Positions 1-10,625 of a stretch of 64,000 nt of DNA are shown in pieces. The notes below the pieces were generated by a model. That model had not been told where the DNA came from and searched no databases. It saw only the letters and a program-made list of their open reading frames with translations. The translations under genes were made by a program, and so were the position numbers. Position 1 is the stretch's first letter; each line of letters opens with the position of its first letter. Source of the DNA: Trichobilharzia regenti (Eukaryota > Platyhelminthes > Trematoda > Strigeidida > Schistosomatidae); the NCBI GenBank assembly GCA_944472135.2, contig OX235270.1, forward strand, positions 85,941,168 to 86,005,167. The letters run 5' to 3'.

Positions 1-1443
1 AATGCACAATATAACATAGAAAAAAACTAAATTTGTTTCCAACTGTACTCATATCCTTCAAATCATGTAGTTCAGATAAGACTTCTTGGTCTCGTTGTAA
101 ACTACATTTGATTCGACGGATGTTTCACGTGCCTGGGGACTACGAAATGACACTAAACCGGTGAAACTACTTCAAACAATCAACTCTTTCAGAAATGCAC
201 TACTGCACTTTATGCCGTTTGTAAACTTTAGACGTTCGAAAAATAATAAATGAAATCTTTAACTTTATTGTTGGGTATAGTGAGACAACACTCCTAAGCT
301 CACTAGAAAGTTGGCACGAATTTTTTGGTTAACTGTAAGTTAGGCGAGAGTAACTGTATATCAACTCCTTTCACTTGTGTAACACCAAAGTAATTTTTAT
401 CCGGTCTAGTTCCTTAAGTAAACAAACAGTATTTAAGTGCATGTTGAATGAAATGTCATTTCAGGTAAACATTATATTTACAGTTTTATGATTATAGTAC
501 TGAGGTGAATTAACTAATCAAATAAACGTTCAAATGAGAAATTGTCTATCATATATGCTAAATAGTAAAATTCAAAATTCAGATCAATTTTATTTCATTT
601 CGTTCACCGAGTGTATGAAATTTATTCAGCAAAACAAACCCATAACTTTCGAACTATACATTATTTCAAGTACTCATGATCCATATATATATATATATGA
701 TAAAGCATAATTAGGTTTCATATAAAATCTTCTGTTGATCTTCTTTAACAGTACTTAACAACGATGGAAATTATTTATATTCATCTATGCCTGTGTGTTG
801 GCGGCCAACAAATTAAAGTGTTTTTAGTTTTGGGCTGACCAGAAACGGCATTGCATACACCACATAATGGAACATTAAACAGCTGAGGCGCACCCCCTGC
901 TTTCTTTGACAAGCAATGCTAGCTAATCGGGTTGGTGTAAACCATTTAGGGGTGGTTAGAACAAAACCTGACACCAATGCATAAAATTGTTGACTTTTGG
1001 TATAAGTTACGCAAGGTGTAAATTTCCTAGCTGGGGGTCATCAGAAAGCAAATAATTGCGGACTCCTAATGATATGGCTTGAGACCCTGTACAATAATGC
1101 TTTTGATGTCTCTCAGATTCTGAGAATCTTCGGTTAGCGACTCTTCCTGTGATAAGCACAGTTTTGTCCACTGTAGCCTCTGTTTCTTTGTTTTGTATAC
1201 TTCCTTAAAGTATAGTAAGTTTAAGTTACTAATTCTGTGTGAAATTCAACGTTGATCTGTTATATTTAACGAATTTGAATTTGTATACGTCTACCTCGAT
1301 CAACAAAGTTTCATGCCAAACTGCGACAATACATGAACTTCGTATTATCATATTACAGACTAGTAAATTTTTAAATGTTTGTGAAAGACTTGACTTTTTC
1401 AGAACAAAAACATTCTCTTACTTATGTTGAATTTTCATCGCAG
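1..1443. other. Upstream GPT intron, nothing recognised
   Basis: AT-rich sequence presumed to be the intron before the first visible GPT exon. A short (TA)n run sits at about 682-700. I see no exon encoding the preceding GPT residues and no recognisable element. The short frame at 1239-1430 looks like noise. Confidence 0.5.
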
Positions 1444-1789
1444 ATTGACTATAATCTTGATGAGTCAAAAGAATGGGTTTAAACGTTCAACAGTTAGAAG
1501 AAGCTCTGGAGAAGTGTAAAAATAAATGTATTCCTCGAGCTTTGGTAGTAATCAATCCTGGCAATCCAACAGGACAGTTACTTCCAAAAGAAACTATAAC
1601 GAGTGTTTTACAATTTGCCTACAAGCATAATTTGGTAGTACTGGCAGATGAAGTTTATCAACACAATATTTACGCACCAAATAGAGGATTTGTTTCATTT
1701 AAACGTGCTTTACACGATATTGGTGGACGAATTGCCAAAGAATTACAACTAGCATCCTTTATGTCAAGTAGTAAAGGCTATATGGGAGA
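1444..1789 (+). CDS. GPT: GPT exon with PLP-lysine (apparent 1-base frameshift)
   Basis: Acceptor ..ttttcatcgcag ends at 1443; donor GTAAGT starts at 1790. The exon codes for IDYNLDESKEW, then, after a one-base slip near 1477, GLNVQQLEE and on to ..SSSKGYMGE. It holds the substrate/cofactor block NPGNPTG, the block LADEVYQ (Asp and Tyr contacting PLP) and the Schiff-base lysine in SSSKGYMG. The Met at 1473 is not a start codon: residues upstream in the neighbouring frame match the family and follow a good splice acceptor. A run of three G (1475-1477) where four are needed breaks the frame. Downstream exons are clean, so a sequence error is at least as likely as a real lesion. Confidence 0.93.
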
Positions 1790-2247
1790 GTAAGTTTACT
1801 TTTTAATACTACCAGTGTAATGGCTCCACGTTGTCTCAGTGGATCATGAGAACTGGCATTCTCTAAAAACAAAGTGATATAAAGTAGCAAAGTTTCAAAT
1901 ATAGTGTAAAATATCTGTTGAGAGAATTCAAAGGATGTATATGTTGTGTTAGCGGTAAGTTTAATTGACGTTAGTCCGAACGTGCACCAAGAGGCATTCT
2001 ATTTGTTAATTTTCGTTATTTCTAAAAGTCAACTGTTAGTTACTCCGGATTTGAATGGAAGCTTGTAGCTTCATTCCGCGTTAAATGAATGAACTTAAAT
2101 ACATACATGTGATACAAAACACTATGTAATACTATTAATATTACTAAAATCATAAATCAAAGGTTAAAATGATACATGGTATGTGACTAAAGTGTGTTTC
2201 AATTAACCTCTTCCCTGTGCTGAATCAGGTGAACAATTAAGCTGCAT

Positions 2248-2251
<4 letters not shown>

Positions 2252-2322
<71 letters not shown>
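2252..2322. repeat. (TA)n microsatellite, ~71 bp
   Basis: Uninterrupted alternating TA run inside the first visible GPT intron. Confidence 0.98.
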
Positions 2323-2324
<2 letters not shown>

Positions 2325-2629
2325 CATAACAGATTTATGCATTAAAGAACATTTGACTTGAACTTGATTATTTGTTGGGAAAATATGACTTAACTAAGTT
2401 TCTTATAATATATGGGGTTTTGCGGTAAATTCATTCAGCAGGAAACTGTGGTACTAAGTTTTTCACCTGTCTCGATAATCAGCAGAATTATGTAACTGTA
2501 TTCTTGCTGAAAATATGAAATCATACTTAAGTCAGAAATTTATGCGTTTAAAAGGTCTGAATTATTAGAGATTCAGTCTCCTGATTTCTGTATTACTGAC
2601 GGCCCTGTGATGGGGAGTTAATCGAATAT

Positions 2630-3415
2630 CTCTCATCTCGTTATCAGTTTCTCTTCCAATCTCTGTTGAATGTCTGACATCCTGTTGATTTCTAAGAAAA
2701 TTTTTCGTTTATCTTATTACATAAAGAAGTTGAGACTGTCTGCTGGCATAACTCAGCCTCTTCGCTTACAATTTGTTAATTCATGTATTCTGCTCATTCT
2801 CCTTAACTGTTCGCCACTATTCTTCCCTGAACTTCTCAAAAATGACTTTATCATATTATGTAGAACACTGAAGACTGTAAGTAGGCTTAGTGGTGTGCTA
2901 CTGACTCACCTAACTGACATTAATGTCAATGGGCACTTCAATTGTCGCAAGCAGTTGGCTAAAGTTATCTTGTCTAATACTGAACATCCTCTTTGCTCTC
3001 AACTTTCTCCTTGTATCTCTTCGGGTAAAACCAGAAAAAACGTCGTATAAATTTACGCTCATACAACTAAATATAAAAATTCTACCATACCACCATATAT
3101 AGCACGGGTTTTGTGCGAAGAAATAGTCAGATGTCAGAAAAGAACTTATAAACTTTTCATATCAGTAATCTGAACTACAAAGTAAAAGCAAAGATTATTA
3201 TTACATGTATTATCTATGATATTGTCTACTTATAGTCCAGCAACATTCTGTTTATAGTGATTTCATTATTAATATTATTATTACTATTTTAAATATTATG
3301 TATGTACATATTTATGAGAGGAGCTAAATTGTTTCAATATGTATAAAAACGCTGAAAATTCCATTCTGTATAATTATTATTGTTGTTCGGACTAAAGTGA
3401 TTATAGTTATTATTG
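2630..3415 (+). mobile_element. CR1-clade LINE, 3' fragment
   Basis: The frame at 2670-3050 and its continuation in another frame to ~3172 match, residue by residue, the last ~180 codons of the intact CR1 at 52417-55227. Shared stretches include ISKKIFRLSYYIKKLRL, LQFVNSCIL and QLSPCISSGKTR. A short 3' UTR follows, with GCTGAAAATTCC near 3350 and AT-rich triplets. It is 5' truncated, has a frameshift near 3045, and lies in the sense direction of GPT in an intron. Confidence 0.85.
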
Positions 3416-3914
3416 ATTGGATGCATAGTAATGTCATGTAAATAAAAGACCAGAATTGTCTGTTCACTTTATACTGTGGAGTGTATAGTGGACGTAACGG
3501 ATTGAGTGTAATGTAGCACTACTGGTTAAAACGTAACAACAAAGATTGTGGAAAAATAATATGCAAATTAAATGCACTCTGATTTGAAGACCTAAATTAG
3601 GTAATGTAATATATACTGCAACTCTTGAGGTTCACTGCAAGCAGTTGTATGAACACTTCTGAAGTAAAAGGATTGTTTATTTTGATTGCGCTTAGTCAAC
3701 ACAAATATGAAATGGTACGTGTATTATCAATCTTCCCTACCACGCGAATATTTTACGGAGAAGTGTAACAAATAAGCAGTTTACGTAGTAGAGTATATTT
3801 ATGATTAATTCTCAACTCATAGAAGCTAATCACTGATAAATAAAGCCAGAGTAAAATAAATGTAGTTATTTTGTTATTATTTGTCTATACATGCTAATTG
3901 TATTTATCAATTAG

Positions 3915-4023
3915 GTGTGGTCTTCGTGGTGGATATTGTGAACTAGTGAATTTCCCGGCAGATGTTCAACAGCAATTGTATAAATGCCTTTCAGCTCGAC
4001 TGTGTTCTTCGCTTTTGGGTCAG
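3915..4023 (+). CDS. GPT: GPT exon: CGLRGGY..LLGQ segment
   Basis: Acceptor caattag ends at 3914; donor GTAAAT starts at 4024. The first base completes the Glu codon split from the previous exon. The translation CGLRGGYCELVNFP..ARLCSSLLGQ is the segment that directly follows the PLP-lysine in alanine aminotransferases. It includes the conserved CG-RGGY stretch, whose arginine neighbours the cofactor phosphate. It ends exactly on a codon (Gln). No ATG lies in it, so it is visible only as a splice-bounded reading frame. Confidence 0.93.
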
Positions 4024-5368
4024 GTAAATAATTTGTATTTTATCATATCTGTGTAACTTATTGTTGGATTAATGTTATAGAAGGTTTAGATAACGGATCA
4101 TATGACGACAGAAATTCATTGTATTAAAATCAGCGTCATAAAAGGTCTTAAAAGTTCATTCTTCTGACTAATGAATGAGACAATCATCACGTTGACTCGC
4201 ATCTTCTGCAAATAAGCTCACTGGTGCTATAGTCGAATCATAAATTGAAGTGAAAATAAGTTGATAATATTTTTTTTGCTGGAATGGTCTTTATTTAAGA
4301 GATAAACATGTCTTTAAGTAACTATTTAGTGTCCAGAAAAAAATTGTGCCATTGCAATCACAAATTAGTATTAACATCAAGTGAAACATATGCATGTACA
4401 GATCACCTGATTGTAATATGATAAATAGTAAAGATGCAACTTTATTTAAACTTATATATCGAAAGTCATGTGTTTTGTAAACTGATAGATAGATGTATGC
4501 TGTTGATTTCAGTGTCATAGGGGATTAGTGAAAGCAACCGCCTAGTACACTCCAGCTTCTATATCAATACCTCTTTTTGGTTGAGTGAACTGAATACCTG
4601 GTTGAGAGCTAAGCCTTCGTAAACCAATTTTCAAAGCTCCAGAGGTGCATTGTGAAATCTGATAGTTTGAACTCTGCACTTCTGAAGCCCAATTATCTCA
4701 TCGAGTGATGGGAGGGGGAATTTATCCTACTAAAGTAAATAACCTATGAGAATTATTCTACATTATTATGTATTTCTCAATAGTATATCAGTAGCGCAGA
4801 CTCCAATTCCAGGTGAAGTTTAGAAAATCATGAAAATCAAGTGAAATCAAGTCATCATTAGCATTGAAAATCCAGCCAGGTTTGCTGCATTCAGAATAAT
4901 GCCTATTATTGGGTTATCTTAAAGGCATACAGCTGACTGTCAGTCATGGTTATCTTCTGTCTTACTCATTTCACTTTTGTGCTTGAATTTGTCTTATGCA
5001 TTTATTCACAAGTCATGAAATCCACGCCGAAATCTCTCGTGTATGAATAATATCTCAGTAACTCAAGGCAGCTATAGATTTCCTGCTGAATTCCAGCCTG
5101 ATACAAAGTTGTTATGAAATAAATACACAAGTAAGAAAGTCAATGAATACCATAGACCAGAGCAGTCGTTTTAGCCTTCAGCTATATGCACCAATGACAA
5201 AATGGTGCATTTAACCCAGGACTGTCAGGTTCTGAGAGAATCACATTACCATTCAGTCACTGGGTTGGATATCAATGCTCAATAAATCCTAACTTCTACT
5301 AATTTGTGACTTAGCATCATTCATTCTCATACGTAATTTAGCAGGCCATTCCGGTTATGACTTCTCAT
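4024..5368. other. GPT intron, nothing recognised
   Basis: First part of the 8.8-kb GPT intron. No coding similarity or structured repeat recognised. Confidence 0.45.
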
Positions 5369-5660
5369 TAGAACTTCAGAAAATTCCCCTCAAAGCTGGT
5401 CCCTGATGAACAGAAGACTAACCTTCGTTGCTTGGTGGTTGTGTTATATCACATATATTGATAGATGTTGGAACTTGTGGACCATTGGTTTTCAACTTAG
5501 TGGTTAAACGGTCACGTACTCACCTCGTAGTCTGACTAAGCTAAGTTCGAACTTTCATGATGACATGGATATGCACTAATGGAATGTGATAACTGTTTGA
5601 TCTTCCCCACCTTCACTAATTCTTATTTTGGTTCGTGACAAAGTGCGCCTTTAAACTAGT
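5369..5660 (+). repeat. tRNA-promoter repeat, unit order A-B
   Basis: A ~290-bp unit whose two halves recur, rotated, at 6790-7107. Half A runs from GAACTTCAGAAAATTC; half B starts at the TTTTCAACTTAGTGG stretch (~5490). Half B has an A-box-like TTAGTGGTTAAACGG and a B-box-like AAGTTCGAACTTTC, spaced as in a tRNA. It is similar in layout to the hammerhead repeats at 23.7 and 51.6 kb, but the ribozyme part is not convincing here. Confidence 0.7.
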
Positions 5661-6589
5661 CAAGGTATTCAAAAGTTCACATATATGATTGCATGAGTAG
5701 TGGAATGTACTACATGGTGATATAATAATGGTTTGTGGGTGTTTTAAATTATTAACTGGATTGAATAAATGTATTCACATGCTTTGCAGAAAATTTTGGT
5801 ACAGATCACAGAAACAACAGAAGTTAATTTACATTTTTTCGACAGTTAGTTATTATATTCTATAGTTTCATTTATTTTTCGCTACAAAGATATTCGAAAC
5901 ACTTTACAACTTGTGTACTATTTGAATTTCGAACTATAACAGTAATCATTGTTTAAAAAAATCAAATGTTTACATAATCTTGATATTCAATCACTGCGTG
6001 TTTATAGTGGATTCACGTATTTGTTGGAACTAAAAAGTCCTCTCATTTAACAATCAGGTGATGAAGTGATTCGAAAGTCTATAAACTATGAAACTCAGAA
6101 CATTGTGAACTTAAAAATGGTTGTACAAATTACAGTAAAATTCAGGTATATTTATATGTAATAAGTTTTTACGAAAATGTAATAAGTTTGACAAATAGTC
6201 AAGTTGAATTAAATTTATTATTTGCAAATTAAACAAACCGGGGCATAAATATGATCTAAATAACTAACAATACTGTTTGACATAAGTGGGTTTTAACTGC
6301 TTATGTCAAATAGGAGCATAAATCACCTTGTTAATCTGAATATATTAGAGTCGCGCAGGAGAACACGGATTTTCACTGCGAATTATGACGAATTTTCTTC
6401 GTCTTAATAACTAGTGAGAATTCGGGTGCTATGAACTGATTATCTAGGCTGAGGCCAACTGAGAATACTATCCAATGTTTAGATCGTCTCTGCCTGGCGA
6501 CTAGCAGCTTCCACCTGTTCATATCAATCAGTAGTAATATAGCATCTTGCTAAACAATGAAGTCATTTTAATTGTATGTATGTTCACAA

Positions 6590-6785
6590 TATTGATTGTG
6601 ACTGTTGGTGTAAGAACAGAACTTGTGCACTGTGGTAGAGTATAATTCCATTATGGGTAAACTTTATTTTGATGAAGTCTCACAGTGTTATACAGTAATA
6701 TTTACTGATGACATTTCAAGCTCAATTTATTGCTGATAATTATATCAAGTTACACAACTTTCCAACTTCATTTATGTGATTCCAG
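6590..6785 (-). mobile_element. Penelope-like family B, 3' UTR fragment
   Basis: Shares long stretches with 50840-51000, 8915-9060 and 60215-60400, for example TATACAGTAATATTTACTGA and the ATTCCATTATGGGTAAA block. These lie downstream of the GIY-YIG frame in the fuller copies. Minus orientation, no coding part. Confidence 0.7.
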
Positions 6786-6789
6786 TATT

Positions 6790-7107
6790 GGTTTCCAACT
6801 TAGTGGTTAAATGGTCACGTACTCACCTCGTAGTCTGACTAAGCTAAGTTCGAACTTTCATGATGACGTGGATATGCACTAATGGAATGTGATAACTGTT
6901 TGATCTTCCCCACCTTCACTAATTCTTATTTTGGTTCGTGACAAAGTGTGCCTTTAAACTCGAACTTCAGAAAATTCACCTCAAAGCTGGTCCCTGATGA
7001 ACAGAAGACTAACCTTCGTTGCTTGGTGGTTGCGTTATATCACATATATTGATAGATGTTAGAACTCATGGGCCATTGGTTTTCAACTTAGTGGTTAAAC
7101 GGTCACC
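6790..7107 (+). repeat. tRNA-promoter repeat, permuted order B-A-B'
   Basis: Same family as 5369-5660 but starting in the middle of the unit. Half B is at 6790-6960, half A at 6962-7078, and the first ~29 bases of a second half B at 7079-7107. The period is ~289 bp. The last bases run straight into a Penelope fragment (VGQYTHFL at ~7115). Confidence 0.75.
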
Positions 7108-8240
7108 TACATTTGTAGGACAATATACACATTTCCTCAGTTTTGTACCAATCCGATACAAAATCACTTTGGTCAGATGCCTCATGAAAAGAGCAAGACT
7201 TATCTGTACAGATGACTCCCTAGAAAATAAGCTAGGATACATCCAAAATACGTTGGTCCAAATGAATTATCCTAGTATATTTGTAAGAAGACACGTGAAC
7301 ATCAGGTACAATAAAGAAAAAACTGACAACAGTTAAGAAGAAACAACTGTTCATGAAACTGCAATTTAATGGGGACGTGGCTAGCGAAGTATTACATCTG
7401 AGATTATCGAGAGTGATAAAACAGACTTATACTGCCGCCACCCTTTGTTTGTCATTTTCCAGCCGACCAGTTTTAATTGCTCAAGTGAAAGATTAGCTAC
7501 CTAGCTGTGCCACTTCGATGTGTATCTATACATCTAGTTGCTCCTGTGGAGACAGCTATATAGGGCGAACAACTAGACAGCTTAACAAACGCATTAATGA
7601 GCATCTTCCTTAATGGTCCGGAAAATGGTCAAATAAAATCCATACGAAGTTCTATTTTGGCTCATTTTATTGATAGCGGTCACCAAATGGACAAAAATAG
7701 TGCCTTCAAAGTTATCCATCGCATTCCATCGAGTCTTTCGAACGGAATCAGAACCCGTCTTTTACACTTAGCCGAAGCTATGCGAATTCGAGAGAATAAT
7801 CCTAGTCTTTACATACAAAAGAAGTTTGTTCTACCTTTGTCTCTCCCTTGGCCTAGGTGAATTCTATTCAAAACCTCCCCACCCTTTCTTATCATCCATC
7901 TCCTTCGTACTTTTATGATGTTTATTTAAACTCTGATTATATGTCCACTTCACCTTTTAAGATTTGACCTTATTTATTTATTGAATTGTCTACATATATA
8001 CATATGCTACCTTTGTTATTCTTATCACCTGCATAAACCTTATTATCAATATTTTGTTATCATTATAATCATCGTTATTAATTTCGTTCATAACATTTAC
8101 CACATTATTATTATTTTTTGATCCACAAAATCACAGTCATTGGTTAAAAAAAATTTATATATAAGTCTATGTAAATTAGAGTAAAGCCTGAAGAAGATCT
8201 AATTGAAATCAATATTGTTCGCTTATATTTCTTGTTCTAA
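7108..8240 (+). mobile_element. Penelope-like element A, 3' part with GIY-YIG end
   Basis: Degenerate. FVGQYTHFLSF..IRYK..RARLICT is the post-RT linker. Near 7530-7600 a frame reads CSCGDSYIGRTTRQL, the GIY-YIG endonuclease core of Penelope-like elements. The frame 7597-7860 continues to VIHRIPSSLSNG.. and the family terminus PLSLPWPR followed by a stop. The 3' UTR ends with the conserved CCTGAAGAAGATCTAATTGA (8188-8207), also found near 47560 (minus) and 30375. The RT domain is lost. The homologous full layout is at 47500-49970. Confidence 0.8.
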
Positions 8241-8269
8241 TATTATAAATGGGAATATTTAAAGGTTCC

Positions 8270-8520
8270 AGTATTTCTCATCTCTTGATTTGATTGGTAG
8301 TAGTATTTTCGATATTTCTGGTATGAGTGATGCATCACTCCTATTGCACGTGTTGAGTGTGGATCCTATGAACAAAGATTCAGTAATCAACCTCTATATT
8401 CACATACCTATATTACTTTTTAGAATTTTAATTCTCTTCCATCCTATTATGTGGTTGTGTGTTAATGCATGCAGCGCAGTTGCTGAGTATTTTTTCTAAA
8501 TCGCTTATCTTCGCGGGGTC
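8270..8520 (-). mobile_element. Penelope-like family B, GIY-YIG C-terminal fragment
   Basis: Reverse strand encodes a decayed copy of the ..HNHTIGWERVKIL..ESLFI..CNRNDSS..WKILLP segment seen best at 51004-51312. Broken by the CR1 tail that follows. Confidence 0.7.
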
Positions 8521-8668
8521 AATCATTCTAATTCTTCCTTAATCTATGTAGAATTTTATTTATTGATTATGTACTAACTGGATGCAATATTGTAGTAAAA
8601 TGCTGACATTTCCATTCTGTATCACAATTACTATTTTGGAATAAAGCAAATTATTATTATTATTATTA
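8521..8668 (+). mobile_element. CR1 3' tail (truncated insertion)
   Basis: Matches the last ~100 bases of the CR1 at 55.9-56.0 kb: GATGCAATATTGTAG, GCTGA-ATTCC, GGAATAAAG, then (ATT)n. No coding part remains. It separates two oppositely oriented Penelope-B pieces. Confidence 0.75.
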
Positions 8669-8669
8669 A

Positions 8670-9060
8670 AAGATGATAAGTAATTCCGCAAAAATACTCA
8701 GCAATTGCAATGCATGCATTAACACACAACCACACAATAGGTTGGGAGAGAGTTAAAATCCTAAAAATTAATCTAGGTAGGTGGAAAGAGAGATTAATTA
8801 CTGAATCCTTGTTCATCGAGTCTACACCCAGTTCATGCAATAGGAATGACTCATCACTCATATCGGAAATATGGAAGATACTACTACCAATCAAGTCAAG
8901 CGATGAAAAATAATGGAATTATATAAATGAAGTTAGAAAGTTGTATGAATACCTTGATATGATTATGAGCAGTAATAAATTGTTCTCGAAACGCTATCAG
9001 TAAACATTACTGTATAACACTGTGAGATTTTATCAAAATAAATTTTAGCCACCGTAGAAT
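8670..9060 (+). mobile_element. Penelope-like family B, GIY-YIG C-terminus plus 3' UTR
   Basis: Frame 8710-8913 reads MHALTHNHTIGWERVKILK, then ESLFIESTPSSCNRND.. and WKILLPI, the C-terminal part of the nuclease module. The family 3' UTR (GAGCAGTAATAAATTG.., AGTAAACATTACTGTATA) follows. + strand. Confidence 0.75.
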
Positions 9061-9069
9061 TGATAATGA

Positions 9070-9445
9070 CCACTGTTTGGAAAAGTTACAAGAGTAGAAA
9101 ATTCTAGATACAATGCAATTTCATATTACTGTCTATTAGATGTATCACATAGTGAAACAGTATTATTTACTGGATGACGTTTTGAACAAAATTTATTGTT
9201 CATAATCATATCAATTGTAATCACACGACTTTGAAACTTGAGTTTTATAGTTTTCTTTGTCTTCTCCTATTTGTCGTGGTAGAGGTAGTAGAATTTTCCA
9301 GATATCTGAGACAGGTGTTGAATCATTCCTATTACATGCATTTGTAGTTGATTCGATAAATAAAGCTTCTGTTTTCAATCTTTCCCTCCACCCTATGACA
9401 TTAGATTTTAAAACTGTCATCCTATCCCATCCTAGATACAATATA
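9070..9445 (-). mobile_element. Penelope-like family B, GIY-YIG C-terminus plus 3' UTR
   Basis: Frame 9441-9211 on the minus strand reads GWDRMTVLKSNVIGWRER.. ESTTNACNRNDST.. IWKILLPL, diverged from the neighbouring copy. The 3' UTR lies at 9070-9210. It faces the previous copy tail to tail. Confidence 0.72.
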
Positions 9446-10529
9446 TTAAGAAGGTAAAACTGAATTTTTGTGCTCTGTGGTTAATAAATGAACTGATTCC
9501 ATGCTTTCAATTATGCTGAAGAAAATTCAAATAATTGCTTACAGTGTAGTAAGTAGGACTGTTAGCAAGGGTGTTATACAAACACTGAAAGATGTGTTTT
9601 GGAGTGTTCCGTCCTTGTGTAACTGAAATACTGCCTATCTTTAAAGCACGGCATCGCTGAGCTGTGTGGACTACAAAACAATCAACATCACCAGAGGTAG
9701 CTAGCTAGAGGCTTTGCACAATCCCTATGATGACATTTTTCAATAGGTGGAATTCTTGATATTTGCCATGCAGTAAACAGTGTAGGTTTTAATTCAACCA
9801 AACTGGTAAAATGGTTGATGAAAATAATTAGAGATTAGTTTTAAATATAAACTAATAGTTGCTTAACTGAGATGTGTTTATATAAATAAAAGAATACTGC
9901 ATATATGGTTGTTTGGTGTGTGTGTGTGACCTTTGACAGTAGGAAGAGTTGTGCACAAATGAGTCACAAAAAGTCACGTGAATACAATAGGCCAAACTGG
10001 ATAATTTTAGTTTATATTTAAGGAATGGCTAATCTTGATTGACACTATTATCATTGCATTATGCATTACATAATAAAACTCGGAAGTGTTATAAGGAAGT
10101 AGCACGATAAATTAACAAAGGCACAGAAGAATTAAGTTAACTGTGTCTAAATGACAATTTGATATGAATGGGCTGAATTTAGCATTTCCAGGGTAGACAG
10201 ATTAATTTGTGTGAATTACGTGAACTGGGGAAATCACTAACTATGATTCGCTCTTTCATGCACAGTTTCGTCACTACCTTTCTCAAATAAAATTTTATTT
10301 ATGCCTTGCACTGGGTGTTGAATAAAAACACAACTGTCTTTTTATAAGTATCAAGCCTTAAGAATATAAGAAATTGAAAATAGGCACTCACCTGTGTCTA
10401 TCTAATAATGATGTTACGCTTACCTATGTTTTACAAAATAATTAAACGAACCAAAGTTAGTTAGGACTCAGTTATGTGGAACGGGTTTTTCTGGTGCAAT
10501 TCTTTTTTTAACTGATGACTACATTATTC
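9446..10529. other. GPT intron, nothing recognised
   Basis: AT-rich; a short (TG)n run near 9908-9926. No element or exon recognised. Confidence 0.45.
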
Positions 10530-10625
10530 GGTCGGCCAGACTGAAGCAGGTGGAGTGAGATTCGAAACTGGGATGCAGTCAACTGCTTAAGCCAATTAGC
10601 CACATCTACACTCTGTTGTAATCCC
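10530..10625 (-). mobile_element. tRNA-derived SINE, type 3 fragment
   Basis: Reverse complement shows an A-box-like GTGGCTAATTGGCTTAAGCAG and a B-box-like GTTTCGAATCTCAC, then CACCTGCTTCAG. Shares its head with the repeat at 22895-23010. Confidence 0.6.

Noticed and set aside
1239..1430. Possible earlier GPT exon
   Set aside because: No resemblance to the residues expected before IDYNLDE and no fitting splice sites.
8290..8499. Plus-strand frames near 8.3, 9.3 and 51.1 kb as membrane proteins
   Set aside because: They are the antisense of the Penelope-B nuclease frame.
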